Below, one piece after another: positions 41,679 through 51,697 of a DNA stretch of 64,000 nucleotides (the first letter of the stretch is position 1; the number at the start of each line of letters is the position of its first letter). A program made the translations under genes and the position numbers. This DNA comes from an uncultured Bacteroidales bacterium (GTDB lineage Bacteria; Bacteroidota; Bacteroidia; Bacteroidales; Paludibacteraceae), in NCBI GenBank assembly GCA_900542355.1, contig UQNE01000012.1:1-64000 (forward strand), given 5' to 3'. The notes beneath the pieces are model-generated. The model was not told the DNA's origin. It worked only from the letters and a program-made list of their open reading frames with translations, and ran no database searches.

Positions 41679-42539
41679 TTAGTTGTTTGATTTCAGTTTC
41701 ATTCTGCGCTCGAAGCACTCGATGGTGTTGCGCATGAGCATGGTGATTGTCATCGGGCCGACACCTCCCGGGACGGGGGTGATACAGCCGGCAATATCTT
41801 TGACCGCCTCAAAATCGACATCGCCTACCAAATGACCGTCTTCGGTACGGTTGATACCGACATCGATGACTGCCGCACCCTGTTTGACAAAGTCGGCTGT
41901 AACCATTTTGGCTTTGCCGACTGCAGCCACGAGAATATCTGCCTCACGGCATAGCGCAGGCAGGTTCTGTGTGCGGGAGTGGGCAATCGTTACGGTACAG
42001 TTCTTATCGAGCAGGAGTTTGGCCACGGGTTTGCCCACGATGTTGCTACGCCCGATGACCACTGCGTGTTTGCCTGCCAATTCAACGCCTGCTCTCTCCA
42101 AAAGGACAATGATTCCTTTGGGCGTGCAGGGATAGATACACGGCTGATTGAGCCACAAGCGCGCCACATTCTCGGGGTGGAAACCATCGACATCTTTCTC
42201 GGGCGAGATAGCGTCGATCACTTTCTGCTCGTTGATATGTTTGGGCAAAGGCAGTTGCACAAGGATACCATCGACGCTCTCTTTGCGGTTGAGGGTATCG
42301 ATGGTCTGAAGCAGTTCAGCCTCGCTTACCTCTTCGGGCAACTCGATGAGTTCGCCATCGAAGCCACAATACTCCGTTGCTTTGATCTTACCGCGCACAT
42401 AGGAGCGCGAGGCGGGGTTGTTGCCCACGATGATGACATCGAGGCACGGTTTGCGACCATATCGGGCAGCCAACTCGACTACCTCTGTTTTCATCTCGTC
42501 CTTGAGGGACTGTGAGAGTTGTTTACCATCAATTATCAT
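41679..42539 (-). CDS. folD: Methylene-THF dehydrogenase / methenyl-THF cyclohydrolase
   Basis: 286 residues. It converts 5,10-methylene-THF to 10-formyl-THF, the donor used by PurN and PurH. Motifs: MIIDGKQLSQSLK start, VGNNPASRSYVRGK near 42-55 with the catalytic Lys, VDGILVQLPLP, and GRSNIVGKPVAKLL with the NADP loop. I start at 42539 because that ATG overlaps the purD stop as ATGA; a three-codon-longer start at 42548 is also open. Position between purD and purT places the folate supply inside the purine operon. Confidence 0.96.
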   Translation of the reverse strand: MIIDGKQLSQSLKDEMKTEVVELAARYGRKPCLDVIIVGNNPASRSYVRGKIKATEYCGFDGELIELPEEVSEAELLQTIDTLNRKESVDGILVQLPLPKHINEQKVIDAISPEKDVDGFHPENVARLWLNQPCIYPCTPKGIIVLLERAGVELAGKHAVVIGRSNIVGKPVAKLLLDKNCTVTIAHSRTQNLPALCREADILVAAVGKAKMVTADFVKQGAAVIDVGINRTEDGHLVGDVDFEAVKDIAGCITPVPGGVGPMTITMLMRNTIECFERRMKLKSNN

Positions 42540-43792
42540 AAAGCCCAATGCGCAATATCTTTGCGATAGAATAAGTTTTCACAATGAATCTTTTGTATCT
42601 CGGAATAGACCTTTCTCTGTGCTTCCTGCACATTTGCACCCGTAGCGATACACATCAGCACGCGTCCGCCGTTGGTCAGGAGTTGTCCATTCTCGCACTT
42701 CGTTCCCATGTGGAATATCAGTCCGTCGAAGCAGTCAGTACCCGTGATGACGGCACCTTTCTCGTAGTGGGAAGGATAGCCTTTGGAGGCCAAGACAACG
42801 CCCACCGTGGCTTTCTCGTGCCAACGGATTGCCGACAGGTCTGCACCTGTAGCGATGGCATAGAAGACATCGTAAGCATCGGTGTCGAGCAAAGGCAGTA
42901 TGACCTCGGTCTCGGGATCACCAAAGCGTGCGTTGAACTCGATGACCTTGATGCCTTGCGGCGTTTTCATCAGTCCGCCATACAAGACACCCGTCAGCGG
43001 CAGTCCCTCTTTGACCATCCCCGATGCCGTGGCTTGGAGGATATGCTCAAGGGCGAACTGCTCGTCATCAGAGGTGATGAAAGGCAGCGGAGTATAGGCT
43101 CCCATACCGCCGGTGTTAGGGCCTTTGTCGCCATCAAAAGCACGCTTGTGGTCTTGTGCCAAAGGCATAGGATAGACCTTTTCGCCCGAAACAAAACACA
43201 TAAAAGAGAACTCGGGGCCGGTAAGGCAGTCTTCGACCAAAACCCGCCCTTTGCCGAACTCTTCGTTCACCAACATATCACGCAAGGTGCGGTCTGCTTC
43301 TTCGTAGTCTTGGGCAATCACCACGCCTTTGCCGGCAGCCAATCCGTCGTATTTGAGTACCACGGGAAAAGCCCCTTGGCGCACATAGGCGGCAGCCTCT
43401 TCGTAGCGGTCGAACGATTGGTAGGCGGCAGTAGGGATATGGTAGCGAGTCATTATCTGCTTGGCAAACTCTTTGGACGACTCGATACGAGTAGCGGCTT
43501 GGGTATGCCCGAAAATAGGCATGTTCTCAGCATGGAAAGCATCGACTATACCTGCAGCCAAAGCGGCTTCGGGTCCTACTACCGTGAGATCGATCTGATG
43601 CTCTTTGGCGAAAGACAACAGACCTTGCACATCGGTATCTTTGAGCGGTACGCACTCGGCTTGCTCAGCGATGCCCGCATTGCCCGGGGCACAGTAGATC
43701 TTGGCTACCTGCGGACTTTGGGACAGAGCGTACACGATAGCGTGCTCGCGCCCGCCACCGCCCACTACTAAAACAGACTTTGTTGCTTGCAT
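42536..43792 (-). CDS. purD: Phosphoribosylamine-glycine ligase
   Basis: 418 residues. It forms GAR from phosphoribosylamine, glycine and ATP. Motifs: VLVVGGGGREHAI near 8-20, the ATP-grasp core VVLKYDGLAAGKGV near 139-152, and FNARFGDPETEVILPLL near 284-300 with the metal ligands. Start at 43792 (MQATKSV); the open frame extends 19 codons farther but into the purH gap. It is translationally coupled to folD by an ATGA overlap. Confidence 0.97.
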   Translation of the reverse strand: MQATKSVLVVGGGGREHAIVYALSQSPQVAKIYCAPGNAGIAEQAECVPLKDTDVQGLLSFAKEHQIDLTVVGPEAALAAGIVDAFHAENMPIFGHTQAATRIESSKEFAKQIMTRYHIPTAAYQSFDRYEEAAAYVRQGAFPVVLKYDGLAAGKGVVIAQDYEEADRTLRDMLVNEEFGKGRVLVEDCLTGPEFSFMCFVSGEKVYPMPLAQDHKRAFDGDKGPNTGGMGAYTPLPFITSDDEQFALEHILQATASGMVKEGLPLTGVLYGGLMKTPQGIKVIEFNARFGDPETEVILPLLDTDAYDVFYAIATGADLSAIRWHEKATVGVVLASKGYPSHYEKGAVITGTDCFDGLIFHMGTKCENGQLLTNGGRVLMCIATGANVQEAQRKVYSEIQKIHCENLFYRKDIAHWAL

Positions 43793-43809
43793 ATTTGACA
43801 CCTTATATA

Positions 43810-45339
43810 TTAGTGTTTGAAATGGCGAACGCCCGTAAACAGCATACAAATACCCAACTCGTCAGCCTTGACAATACAATCGTTATCACGGATTGAGCCA
43901 CCGGGTTGCACGATAGCAGTAACACCGTATTGCGCCGCCAATGCCACTGTATCATCGAAGGGTAAGAATCCGTCGGAGGCGAGGATAAGTCCTTCGGTGA
44001 AACCTGCCGCCTGCGCCTCTTTGAGCGCAATCTCCGCTGAGCCGACACGGTTCATCTGTCCTGCGCCGACACCCAGAGTATGTCCGTCTTTGACGACCAC
44101 GATGGCGTTGGATTTAACATGCTTGACGATGTTCCAACCGAATTGCAAGTCGTGGGTCATGTCGGCCGTCGGTTTGGTTTTGGTAACGCACATCTCGGGA
44201 GTGATGGTCTCGATTTGGGTATCTAACTGCTGTACGAGCAGACCGCCGGGAACGGATACATATTGGTTTTGCGGTTCATCAGACGGGGTCATATCGACGA
44301 TGAGTACGCGCAAGTTCTTCTTGGTAGAGAGGACAGCCAAAGCCTCTTTGGTGAACGCCGGAGCAATGACAATCTCGAGGAAGATAGGCTTCATCCCCAA
44401 TGCGACCTGCTCGGTAACCTCACGGTTGCAAACGACGATACCGCCATAGATAGACACTTTGTCGGACTCATAGGCTTTCTGCCAGGCCTCTTCGATAGTG
44501 GAAGCCACTGCAGCACCGCAAGGGTTCATGTGCTTGAGAGCCACGCAGCAAGGTTCGCTGAAATCACGCACGATATTGAGTGCCGCAGCAGCGTCTTGGA
44601 TATTGTTGTAGGACATCTCTTTGCCCTGCAACTGAGTGGCACTTGCCAACGAGAAGGGCACCTGTTTAGCCGAAGCGTAGAACTTCGCCTGTTGGTGGGG
44701 GTTCTCGCCATAGCGCAAGCCCTGCTTGAGGTCGAACTCGAGGAAGAGTTTCTCGTTGAGTCCGGCTTTCTCACGCATGTAGGTAGCGATGCAGCAATCG
44801 TACTCAGCGGTGTGGGTGTATGCTTTGGCAGACAACTCCAAGCGTGTTTGGAGCGTGGTGTTGCCCGTGGCATCGATCTCCTCGAGGACACGCGTGTAGT
44901 CAGCGGGGTCGCAGACCACGGTAACATCGTTGTAGTTCTTGGCTGCGGAGCGCAACATAGAAGGTCCGCCTATATCGATTTTCTCGATAGCCTCGGCCAT
45001 AGTAGTGCCTTCTTTGGCAATCGTCTGACGGAACGGATAGAGGTTGACACAGACCATATCGATCAACTCGATGCCGTTGTCGCGGAGTGCTTGCATGTGG
45101 GAAGGTTCATCGCGTCGTGCAAGCAATGCACCGTGTACCTTAGGGTGAAGCGTCTTGACACGGCCGTCGCAGATCTCGGGGAAGCCTGTTACCTCAGAGA
45201 TGCCGATGGTGTGAATGCCCGCTTCTTCCAGCAGACGCTGCGTACCGCCTGTGGCGATAATCTCCCAGCCGTGCTGCTGCAAGCCCGATACGAACTCTAC
45301 TAAACCTGTCTTGTCGCTTACGCTTACTAATGCTCTCAT
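43810..45339 (-). CDS. purH: AICAR transformylase / IMP cyclohydrolase
   Basis: 509 residues. It performs the last two IMP steps with 10-formyl-THF. The N-terminal cyclohydrolase domain begins RALVSVSDKTGLVEFV and has DGRVKTLHPKVHGALLARR near 58-76. The C-terminal transformylase has KYGENPHQQAKFY-type RYGENPHQQA near 210-219, and the catalytic Lys-His pair in CVALKHMNPCGAA. It overlaps purN by 4 nt (ATGA), so the two are coupled. Confidence 0.98.
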   Translation of the reverse strand: MRALVSVSDKTGLVEFVSGLQQHGWEIIATGGTQRLLEEAGIHTIGISEVTGFPEICDGRVKTLHPKVHGALLARRDEPSHMQALRDNGIELIDMVCVNLYPFRQTIAKEGTTMAEAIEKIDIGGPSMLRSAAKNYNDVTVVCDPADYTRVLEEIDATGNTTLQTRLELSAKAYTHTAEYDCCIATYMREKAGLNEKLFLEFDLKQGLRYGENPHQQAKFYASAKQVPFSLASATQLQGKEMSYNNIQDAAAALNIVRDFSEPCCVALKHMNPCGAAVASTIEEAWQKAYESDKVSIYGGIVVCNREVTEQVALGMKPIFLEIVIAPAFTKEALAVLSTKKNLRVLIVDMTPSDEPQNQYVSVPGGLLVQQLDTQIETITPEMCVTKTKPTADMTHDLQFGWNIVKHVKSNAIVVVKDGHTLGVGAGQMNRVGSAEIALKEAQAAGFTEGLILASDGFLPFDDTVALAAQYGVTAIVQPGGSIRDNDCIVKADELGICMLFTGVRHFKH

Positions 45340-45911
45340 ATTTTTTGTTCTGCTATTAGTTTGTTTATTGTATTGATGTATAATTCATGTTCTAAGGCGT
45401 GCAACATTGCCTCTAATTCGGCAATGTCCTGCCCCTCGTAGGGAACGGCCTGTTGCGAGATAATCTTGCCTCCGTCCATAGTGGCGTCCACATAATGGAT
45501 AGTAACGCCATATATTTTGACACCATATTCAAACGCCTGCTCTATGGCATGTGCGCCTTTGAAGGCGGGCAGCAGAGAGGGATGGATATTGATGATTCGC
45601 TCCGGATAACGGTTGACAAAGGCTTCCGAGAGAAGGCGCATATAGCCTGCCAAGCAGATGAGTTCTACCCCACTCTGCTCCAATAAGAGCGAAATGGCCT
45701 GCTCATAGTCGGCTTTGGAGGCATAGTCTTTGGGACAGAAAGCGAAACAGCGGATATGGTGTGCCTTAGCACGGGCGACGACCTCTGCGGAGGGGTGGTC
45801 GCAAACGAGCAAAACCACTTGCGCTGCGATACGCCCGCTCTCACAAGCCGATACGATAGCCTCAAAATTGGAGCCCCGTCCACTCGCAAACACTGCCAAA
45901 CGCTTCTTCAT
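45336..45911 (-). CDS. purN: Folate-dependent GAR transformylase (PurN)
   Basis: 191 residues. It formylates GAR with 10-formyl-THF. Motifs: VFASGRGSNFEAI near 6-18, INIHPSLLPAFKGAHAIEQA near 104-123 with the catalytic His, and YVDATMDGGKII with the catalytic Asp. Start at ATG 45911 (MKKRLAV); the longer frame upstream overlaps purM in another frame and is spurious. It coexists with purT in the same operon. Confidence 0.97.
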   Translation of the reverse strand: MKKRLAVFASGRGSNFEAIVSACESGRIAAQVVLLVCDHPSAEVVARAKAHHIRCFAFCPKDYASKADYEQAISLLLEQSGVELICLAGYMRLLSEAFVNRYPERIINIHPSLLPAFKGAHAIEQAFEYGVKIYGVTIHYVDATMDGGKIISQQAVPYEGQDIAELEAMLHALEHELYINTINKLIAEQKI

Positions 45912-45951
45912 CCTACCGATATTGCCCATTCCTACGATTGAAACAATATAT

Positions 45952-46980
45952 TTACTTGATTGTAACACCCTTTCCCTCAACGATAGTGCCAATGACAGAG
46001 GCGTTGAGATGATGTTTTGCCAAGATGTCGATGGCTTGCGCAACTTGGCTCTCGTCGATAGCCAGCACCATACCGATACCCATATTGAAGATGTTGAACA
46101 TCTCACGGTGCGGGATATTGCCCCACTTCTCCAAGCAACGGAAGACGGGGAGGATAGTCCAACTGCCTTCGCGAATCTCGATACCCTGACCATCGGAAAG
46201 GATACGCGGGATATTCTCATCGAAACCGCCGCCCGTGATGTGCGCTACGCCGTGTACATCGAGGGTATGGATGACATCCAGCACCTGCTTGACATAGATC
46301 TGCGTAGGTGTGAGTAGCACTTCACCCAGCGTCTTCTCGGTATCCAACTCGGGATAGACGCAACGCAAGTCGAGCGCAGCATCTGCCACAATCTTGCGCA
46401 CGAGGCTGAATCCGTTGGAGTGGACGCCTGTGGACGGAATACCGACCAGCACATCGCCCACCTTGACCTTGCTGCCATCGATGAGTTTCGATTTCTCTAC
46501 CACGCCCGTAGTGTAGCCCGCAATGTCGTACTCGCCATTGCCGTACATACCCGGCATCTCTGCCGTCTCACCACCTACGAGGGCGCAACCTGCTTGGCGA
46601 CAGCCTTCTGCCACACCTGCTACGATTGCCTCCACCTTGGCGGGGATATTATGCCCGATAGCCACATAGTCGAGAAAAATGAGCGGTTCGGCACCCTGTG
46701 CCAAGACATCGTTGACGCACATAGCCACGGCGTCGATACCGATTGTGTCGTGCTTGTCTAACTCGAAAGCGAGTTTTAGTTTGGTGCCCACTCCGTCGGT
46801 GCCGGAAACGAGAACCGGCTCTTTGATGTTGAGTGCGCTAAGGTCGAACATACCGCCGAATGAGCCGATACCGCCCATAGAGCCTTTGCGCATAGTGGAT
46901 TTAACATGCGATTTGATGCGGCTTACCACCTCGTATCCTGCTTCGAGGTTGACGCCTGCTGCTTCATAATGTTGTGCCAT
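45952..46980 (-). CDS. purM: Phosphoribosylformylglycinamidine cyclo-ligase (AIR synthetase)
   Basis: 342 residues. It closes the imidazole ring of AIR with ATP. Motifs: GTDGVGTKLKLAFE near 60-73, VGGETAEMPGMY near 136-147, and TGGGFDENIPRIL near 245-257. It follows purL after a 265-nt spacer filled with 11-bp repeats, so it may have its own transcript processing, but no promoter of the usual type is visible there. Confidence 0.97.
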   Translation of the reverse strand: MAQHYEAAGVNLEAGYEVVSRIKSHVKSTMRKGSMGGIGSFGGMFDLSALNIKEPVLVSGTDGVGTKLKLAFELDKHDTIGIDAVAMCVNDVLAQGAEPLIFLDYVAIGHNIPAKVEAIVAGVAEGCRQAGCALVGGETAEMPGMYGNGEYDIAGYTTGVVEKSKLIDGSKVKVGDVLVGIPSTGVHSNGFSLVRKIVADAALDLRCVYPELDTEKTLGEVLLTPTQIYVKQVLDVIHTLDVHGVAHITGGGFDENIPRILSDGQGIEIREGSWTILPVFRCLEKWGNIPHREMFNIFNMGIGMVLAIDESQVAQAIDILAKHHLNASVIGTIVEGKGVTIK

Positions 46981-47046
46981 GTATTTGGTTGTTTTATTTT
47001 GCGTTGAACTGTTGGTATGGTGTTCGATCGGTTTTCTTAGGGGAAT

Positions 47047-47225
47047 AACCTATCAATCACCTATTAATCACCTATCAATCTCCTATCAATCACCTATCAA
47101 TATCCTATTAGTAACTCGGTACAGACTCGGTATTGACTCGGTAGCGGTCCGAGCGGGAGTCGAGGAGGAGTCGAGGAGGATTCGAAGAGGTGCGAGTCGG
47201 GTGCGGGGTTCGTGTGGGACAGGTG
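47047..47225. repeat. Two adjoining 11-bp tandem arrays in the purL-purM spacer
   Basis: 47047-47110 holds six TCAATCACCTA/TTAATCACCTA units, as at 9471-9538. 47111-47225 continues as GC-rich 11-bp units with cores ACTCGGT and GTCGAGGAGG. The two arrays differ in sequence but keep the 11-bp step. Confidence 0.8.
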
Positions 47226-47245
47226 CGGGGTTCATAATGAGCGGG

Positions 47246-50200
47246 TCAGCGTTTGCGGAAGTAGCGCACTGCGTTGTCGAAGAGCGACTGGCGTTTCTGA
47301 CCGCTGATATTCTTGAACACATTGTCCTCGTACCGCTCTGAGTGCGCCATCTTACCGAGTATCTGCCCGTTGGGCGAGATGATTCCCTCAATAGCATAGT
47401 AGGAGCCGTTTGGGTTGGCAGGCGATTGCATGGTAGGCTGGAGCGTAACGGGGTCGGCGTATCGGAAAGCCACCTGCCCATTGCGGAACAACTCTGCTGC
47501 CAGCGACTCGGAGACAACGAACTTGCCTTCCCCATGGCTGACTGCGATAGTGTGGGCGTCGCCAATCTGCATATTGCTAAGCCACGGACTACGAGTGGTA
47601 GCCACAACGGTGGTAACCATCTGCGAGACATGTCGGTTGATGTCGTTGCGGAAGAGCGTGGGCGAGTCGGGAGTTACGCTGCCCGTCTTGCCATAAGGCA
47701 GGAGACCGCTCTTGATAAGTGCTTGAAAACCATTGCAGATACCGAGAATCAGTCCACCTCGTGCGATGAGCGATTCGATAGCCGCTGCGACCTTGTGGTT
47801 GTTGATGACCGAAGCGATGAACTTACCGCTTCCGTCGGGTTCGTCGCCGGCAGAGAAACCGCCTGCAAACATGAGGATATGTGCACGGTTGATATGCTCG
47901 ACCATCTCATCGATAGACGCCAAGACATCGGCAGCCGTGAGGTTGCGGAAAATAGTGGTCTCGACCTCTGCGCCCGCTGTGCGCCATGCCTTAGCGGAGT
48001 CGTAGTCGCAATTGGTACCCGGGAAAACAGGGATGTACACCAACGGATGTTCGACGGGTTCGCCCGAGTAGGTCAGCACCGACTGTTGGTTTGCAACCGA
48101 TTCTGCGCCTGCAGGTATGAGGGCCTGATGTTTCGCCGGAACGGCTGCGGGATAGACCTTGGTGTATGGTGCGCAGCACGCCTCGTGCAGGGCATTTCGG
48201 GAGAGCGATACACCATTGATAATCAAGTTGTCGCCCTCGATGACCTGCCCTAAGAGTTCGGCATTGGCGATGTCTAATGGGCAAGTAGCCTCGACAAGGA
48301 TTGAGCCGTATTGGTAGTCGAAGAGCGAGTCTTCGTTGATATGGATATCGACACCGAGTGCGTTGCCGAACGACATCTTCGCAACGGCTTCTGCGACACC
48401 ACCGAAACCAATAGCATACGCCGCACAAATCTTGCCCGAGGCGATGGCGTCGGTAGTGGCTTTCCAGTTGGCAGTCAGACACTTAACCGACGGCATATAA
48501 TTGCTCTCGGGAGTATGGCGAATGAGATAGAGCGAGTGTCCTGCCTGCTTGAACTCGGGGGAGATGACACGGTCAGCACCCATCGTGGTGATACCAAAAG
48601 CGATGAGCGTAGGCGGTACGGAGATATGCTCGAAAGTACCTGACATTGAGTCTTTTCCGCCGATAGAGGGCAGTCCGAGCAGGACTTGCATCTTGAGCGC
48701 ACCGAGCAATGCCGAGAGAGGTTTGCCATAGGTGTGCGGGTCGTGGGTCATACGCTCGAAATACTCCTGGTAGGAGAAACGCATGTGGCTGTAATCGGCA
48801 CCTGCTGCCACCACTTTGGTGCAAGCCTCGATGACGGCGTAGGCTGCTCCGTGGTAGGGACTCCACTCGGAGATGAACGGATTGTAGCCGAAAGCCATGA
48901 TAGAGGCAGTGTTGGTGAACCCGTCGGTAGGCAGTTTCTGCACGGAGACTTGGGTCTCTGTTTGCTGGTACTTACCGCCAAAAGGCATCAGCACCGTGCT
49001 TCGACCGATAGTGGCATCGAACTCCTCGATGAGGCCTTTCTGAGAGGTTACATTGGGGTCTGCCAGCGCGTTTTGCATTTTTTCAGATAAGTTGTCGCCT
49101 GCGATAGTTCGATGGAAGGGGTTCTTATGCTCGACTGCACCGATAGTGGCATCGGCATAGTGCTTTGCACCTGCGCTGTCGATGAACTCGCGTGTGAGGT
49201 CGGCAATGACTTCACCCTTGTAGAACTGGCGCATACGCCCGGTAGCAGTAACATCTGCCACATAAGTAACCTCGATATTATCTTGTCGGCAAAGGCGTTC
49301 CATCTCCTCACGGTCTTTGGCCTCGACGACAACCGCCATACGCTCTTGGGATTCGGAGATAGCCAACTCGGTGGGGTTAAGACCTGCATACTTGGTCGGC
49401 ACACGGTCGAGATAGATATCGAGCCCGTCAGCCAACTCGCCGATAGCCACGCTGACACCGCCTGCGCCAAAGTCGTTGGATTTCTTGATGAGGCGTGTGG
49501 CTTCGGGACGGCGCATGAGGCGCTGCAACTTACGCTCTTCGGGGGCATTACCTTTCTGCACCTCGGAGCCGCAAGACTCGAGCGAAGCCTCGGTGTGCTC
49601 TTTGCTACTGCCCGTAGCGCCACCGATACCATCGCGCCCCGTGCGCCCGCCGAGGAGCAGGATGACATCGCCCGGGACAGGCGATTCGCGGCGCACGGCA
49701 TCAGCACGGACTGCACCGACCACGGCTCCGACCTCTAATCGCTTAGCGACATAGGCGGGGTGGTAGATCTCACGCACATGGGTAGTGGCAAGGCCTATCT
49801 GATTGCCATAAGAGGAATAGCCTGCAGCGGCTTTGCGCGATATGATTTGCTGGGGCAGTTTGCCCGTAAGTGTCTCAGAGACAGGTTTGTAGATGTCGCC
49901 TGCACCGGTAACACGCATAGCCTGATAGACATACGCACGCCCCGACAGCGGGTCGCGAATGGCTCCGCCAAGGCATGTGCTGGCACCGCCGAAGGGTTCG
50001 ATCTCGGTAGGGTGATTGTGGGTCTCGTTTTTGAACTGCAAGAGCCATTTCTCGGTTTTGCCGTCCACATCAACATCGATGAAGACCGAGCAGGCGTTGT
50101 TCTCCTCACTCTGCTCCATATCGTCGAGCAGACCTTTGCTGCGGAGATAGCGCGCACCGATAGTGGCTAACTCCATGAGGCACAACGGTTTATTGGTGCG

Positions 50201-50974
50201 GCCGAGTTCGGCACGGATGTCATGGAACATACCGAGTGTGCTCTCAATCTCATCACGGACAAACGAGTCATCGATCTTGATCGTCTCTAAGACTGTGGTG
50301 AAAGTGGTGTGGCGGCAATGGTCAGACCAATAGGTATCGAGGATACGCAACTCGGTCTCTGTGGGGTTGCGTTGCTCGCGAGTGAAATAACGCAGTACCT
50401 CGCGCAGGTCATCGGCATTCATCGCCAAGCCCCACTGCTTGCAGAAAGGTGCCAAATCCTCTTCGCGCATATCGAGGAAACCGTCCAACTGCGCCAAGGG
50501 TTTGACATCGGCGTGCTGAATCTGCTCCAAACGAGAGAGGTCTTTCTCACGCGACTCCACGGCGTTGATGTAGTAGTGGCGAATGCGTGCGAGGTCGGCA
50601 TCGCTGATCGTATCATCGAAGATGAGCAGGCGTGCGCTGCGTATCTGAATGTCGGCAGCGGGGTCGATGAGGTGTACACAATCGACAGCCGAGGAGGCGC
50701 GTTGGTCGAACTGCCCGGGAATAAACTCAACGGCAAGATAACGCTGCCCTGTAAGGTCGCAAGTGTCTGAAACTATGTCGGTTACAACCTCACCGAAGAC
50801 GCTGTAACGACTGCGCTCCAAGAGGTCGGGCGTAAAGCCGAAGAGGTCATATACATTGATGTAGCGCAGTTGAGCGATATGCAGTTGCAGGTTCTCGTTC
50901 AACTCCTGACGGAGGCTCTCCGCTTCGACACGGAAAGCCGGGCGTTTCTCTACATAGATACGATAGTTAGCCAT
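47246..50974 (-). CDS. purL: FGAM synthase, large single-chain form
   Basis: 1242 residues. It converts FGAR to FGAM with glutamine and ATP. The large PurL combines the N-terminal PurS-like domain (IYVEKRPAFRVEAESLRQEL), the two AIRS-like ATPase halves (ETHNHPTEIEPFGGASTCLGG and DNLSEKMQNALADP-type regions), and a C-terminal class I glutaminase (PVFPGTNCDYDSAKAW; GICNGFQALIKSGLLPYG with the nucleophile Cys). Separate purS and purQ genes are therefore not needed and are absent here. The 206-nt spacer upstream holds a hairpin at 51136-51171 and 11-bp repeats. Confidence 0.97.
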   Translation of the reverse strand: MANYRIYVEKRPAFRVEAESLRQELNENLQLHIAQLRYINVYDLFGFTPDLLERSRYSVFGEVVTDIVSDTCDLTGQRYLAVEFIPGQFDQRASSAVDCVHLIDPAADIQIRSARLLIFDDTISDADLARIRHYYINAVESREKDLSRLEQIQHADVKPLAQLDGFLDMREEDLAPFCKQWGLAMNADDLREVLRYFTREQRNPTETELRILDTYWSDHCRHTTFTTVLETIKIDDSFVRDEIESTLGMFHDIRAELGRTNKPLCLMELATIGARYLRSKGLLDDMEQSEENNACSVFIDVDVDGKTEKWLLQFKNETHNHPTEIEPFGGASTCLGGAIRDPLSGRAYVYQAMRVTGAGDIYKPVSETLTGKLPQQIISRKAAAGYSSYGNQIGLATTHVREIYHPAYVAKRLEVGAVVGAVRADAVRRESPVPGDVILLLGGRTGRDGIGGATGSSKEHTEASLESCGSEVQKGNAPEERKLQRLMRRPEATRLIKKSNDFGAGGVSVAIGELADGLDIYLDRVPTKYAGLNPTELAISESQERMAVVVEAKDREEMERLCRQDNIEVTYVADVTATGRMRQFYKGEVIADLTREFIDSAGAKHYADATIGAVEHKNPFHRTIAGDNLSEKMQNALADPNVTSQKGLIEEFDATIGRSTVLMPFGGKYQQTETQVSVQKLPTDGFTNTASIMAFGYNPFISEWSPYHGAAYAVIEACTKVVAAGADYSHMRFSYQEYFERMTHDPHTYGKPLSALLGALKMQVLLGLPSIGGKDSMSGTFEHISVPPTLIAFGITTMGADRVISPEFKQAGHSLYLIRHTPESNYMPSVKCLTANWKATTDAIASGKICAAYAIGFGGVAEAVAKMSFGNALGVDIHINEDSLFDYQYGSILVEATCPLDIANAELLGQVIEGDNLIINGVSLSRNALHEACCAPYTKVYPAAVPAKHQALIPAGAESVANQQSVLTYSGEPVEHPLVYIPVFPGTNCDYDSAKAWRTAGAEVETTIFRNLTAADVLASIDEMVEHINRAHILMFAGGFSAGDEPDGSGKFIASVINNHKVAAAIESLIARGGLILGICNGFQALIKSGLLPYGKTGSVTPDSPTLFRNDINRHVSQMVTTVVATTRSPWLSNMQIGDAHTIAVSHGEGKFVVSESLAAELFRNGQVAFRYADPVTLQPTMQSPANPNGSYYAIEGIISPNGQILGKMAHSERYEDNVFKNISGQKRQSLFDNAVRYFRKR

Positions 50975-51055
50975 GTTGATAGGTGTTGTTTGGTAGGCAG
51001 GAATGCTTAGAAATATACAACATTTTGCTGCCTGTTGTTTGGATGTTAGGACTGC

Positions 51056-51096
51056 CTTAGGTCTCGATTAGGTTTCGACTAAGTCTCGACTAAAGT
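51056..51096 (+). repeat. 11-bp tandem repeat (AGGTYTCGACT)
   Basis: Three to four 11-bp units in the purL-purE spacer, of the family at 5171, 30178 and 40370. Confidence 0.75.
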
Positions 51097-51135
51097 TCCT
51101 AACGATTGGTGAAAGAAAAATAGAACATATTGTGT

Positions 51136-51171
51136 GGCTGTCCGAGGCCATGCAGCGGCTATCGGACAACC
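51136..51171 (-). terminator. Hairpin after purE, possible partial terminator
   Basis: GGCTGTCCGA at 51136-51145 pairs with TCGGACAACC at 51162-51171 (10 bp with one G-U). On the minus strand no T run follows directly; a T-rich stretch comes about 15 nt later. It may reduce or pause transcription into purL. Confidence 0.4.
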
Positions 51172-51180
51172 GCTTTGACA

Positions 51181-51648
51181 TCAGATGACGGTAGCGAGTA
51201 CCTTCTCGGTTTGCTTGCGGCGGAAATCCTCCAACCGAGCAAGCAACGCAGCATCGTTGAGCGCAAGCATCTGCACGGCAAGGAGTGCGGCATTCTTAGC
51301 ACCATCGATAGCGACACACGCCACAGGTATTCCGCTCGGCATCTGCACCATACTCAACAGACTATCCAGTCCGTCGAGCGTCTTGGAGCGCACCGGAACA
51401 CCGATGACAGGCAGTGTGGTGAGCCCGGCAATGACGCCTGCGAGGTGCGCTGCGCCTCCCGCTCCGGCGATGATGACACTCAGTCCGCGCTCGCGTGCAC
51501 TCTCTGCCCATTCCATGAGGGCGTGCGGGGCGCGGTGTGCGCTGATGACGCGCTTATCGACTTCGATACCGAACTCCTCTAATGTCTTGATGGCGGGGGT
51601 CATCACCTCAAGGTCGGACCCGCTACCCATGATTACTCCTACTTTCAT
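51181..51648 (-). CDS. purE: N5-carboxyaminoimidazole ribonucleotide mutase
   Basis: 155 residues. It forms CAIR. Motifs: GVIMGSGSDLEVM near 4-16, VISAHRAPH near 34-42 with the catalytic His, and AGAGGAAHLAGVIAG near 61-75. The sequence looks like class I PurE, which acts with PurK (N5-CAIR synthetase); no purK is in the window, so it is either elsewhere or the enzyme works directly on AIR and CO2 as class II. The gap to guaA is 49 nt. Confidence 0.95.
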   Translation of the reverse strand: MKVGVIMGSGSDLEVMTPAIKTLEEFGIEVDKRVISAHRAPHALMEWAESARERGLSVIIAGAGGAAHLAGVIAGLTTLPVIGVPVRSKTLDGLDSLLSMVQMPSGIPVACVAIDGAKNAALLAVQMLALNDAALLARLEDFRRKQTEKVLATVI

Positions 51649-51653
51649 GTTTA

Positions 51654-51686
51654 TGCGTTTATTAGTTTATTAGTTTATCCGTTTAT
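51654..51686. repeat. 8-bp tandem repeat (GTTTATTA)
   Basis: Four GTTTATTA/GTTTATCC units between purE and guaA. Confidence 0.6.
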
Positions 51687-51697
51687 TGGGCGATGGG

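Noticed and set aside
45912..46220. 103-codon N-terminal extension of PurN
   Set aside because: It overlaps purM in another frame and is low complexity; PurN starts cleanly at 45911.
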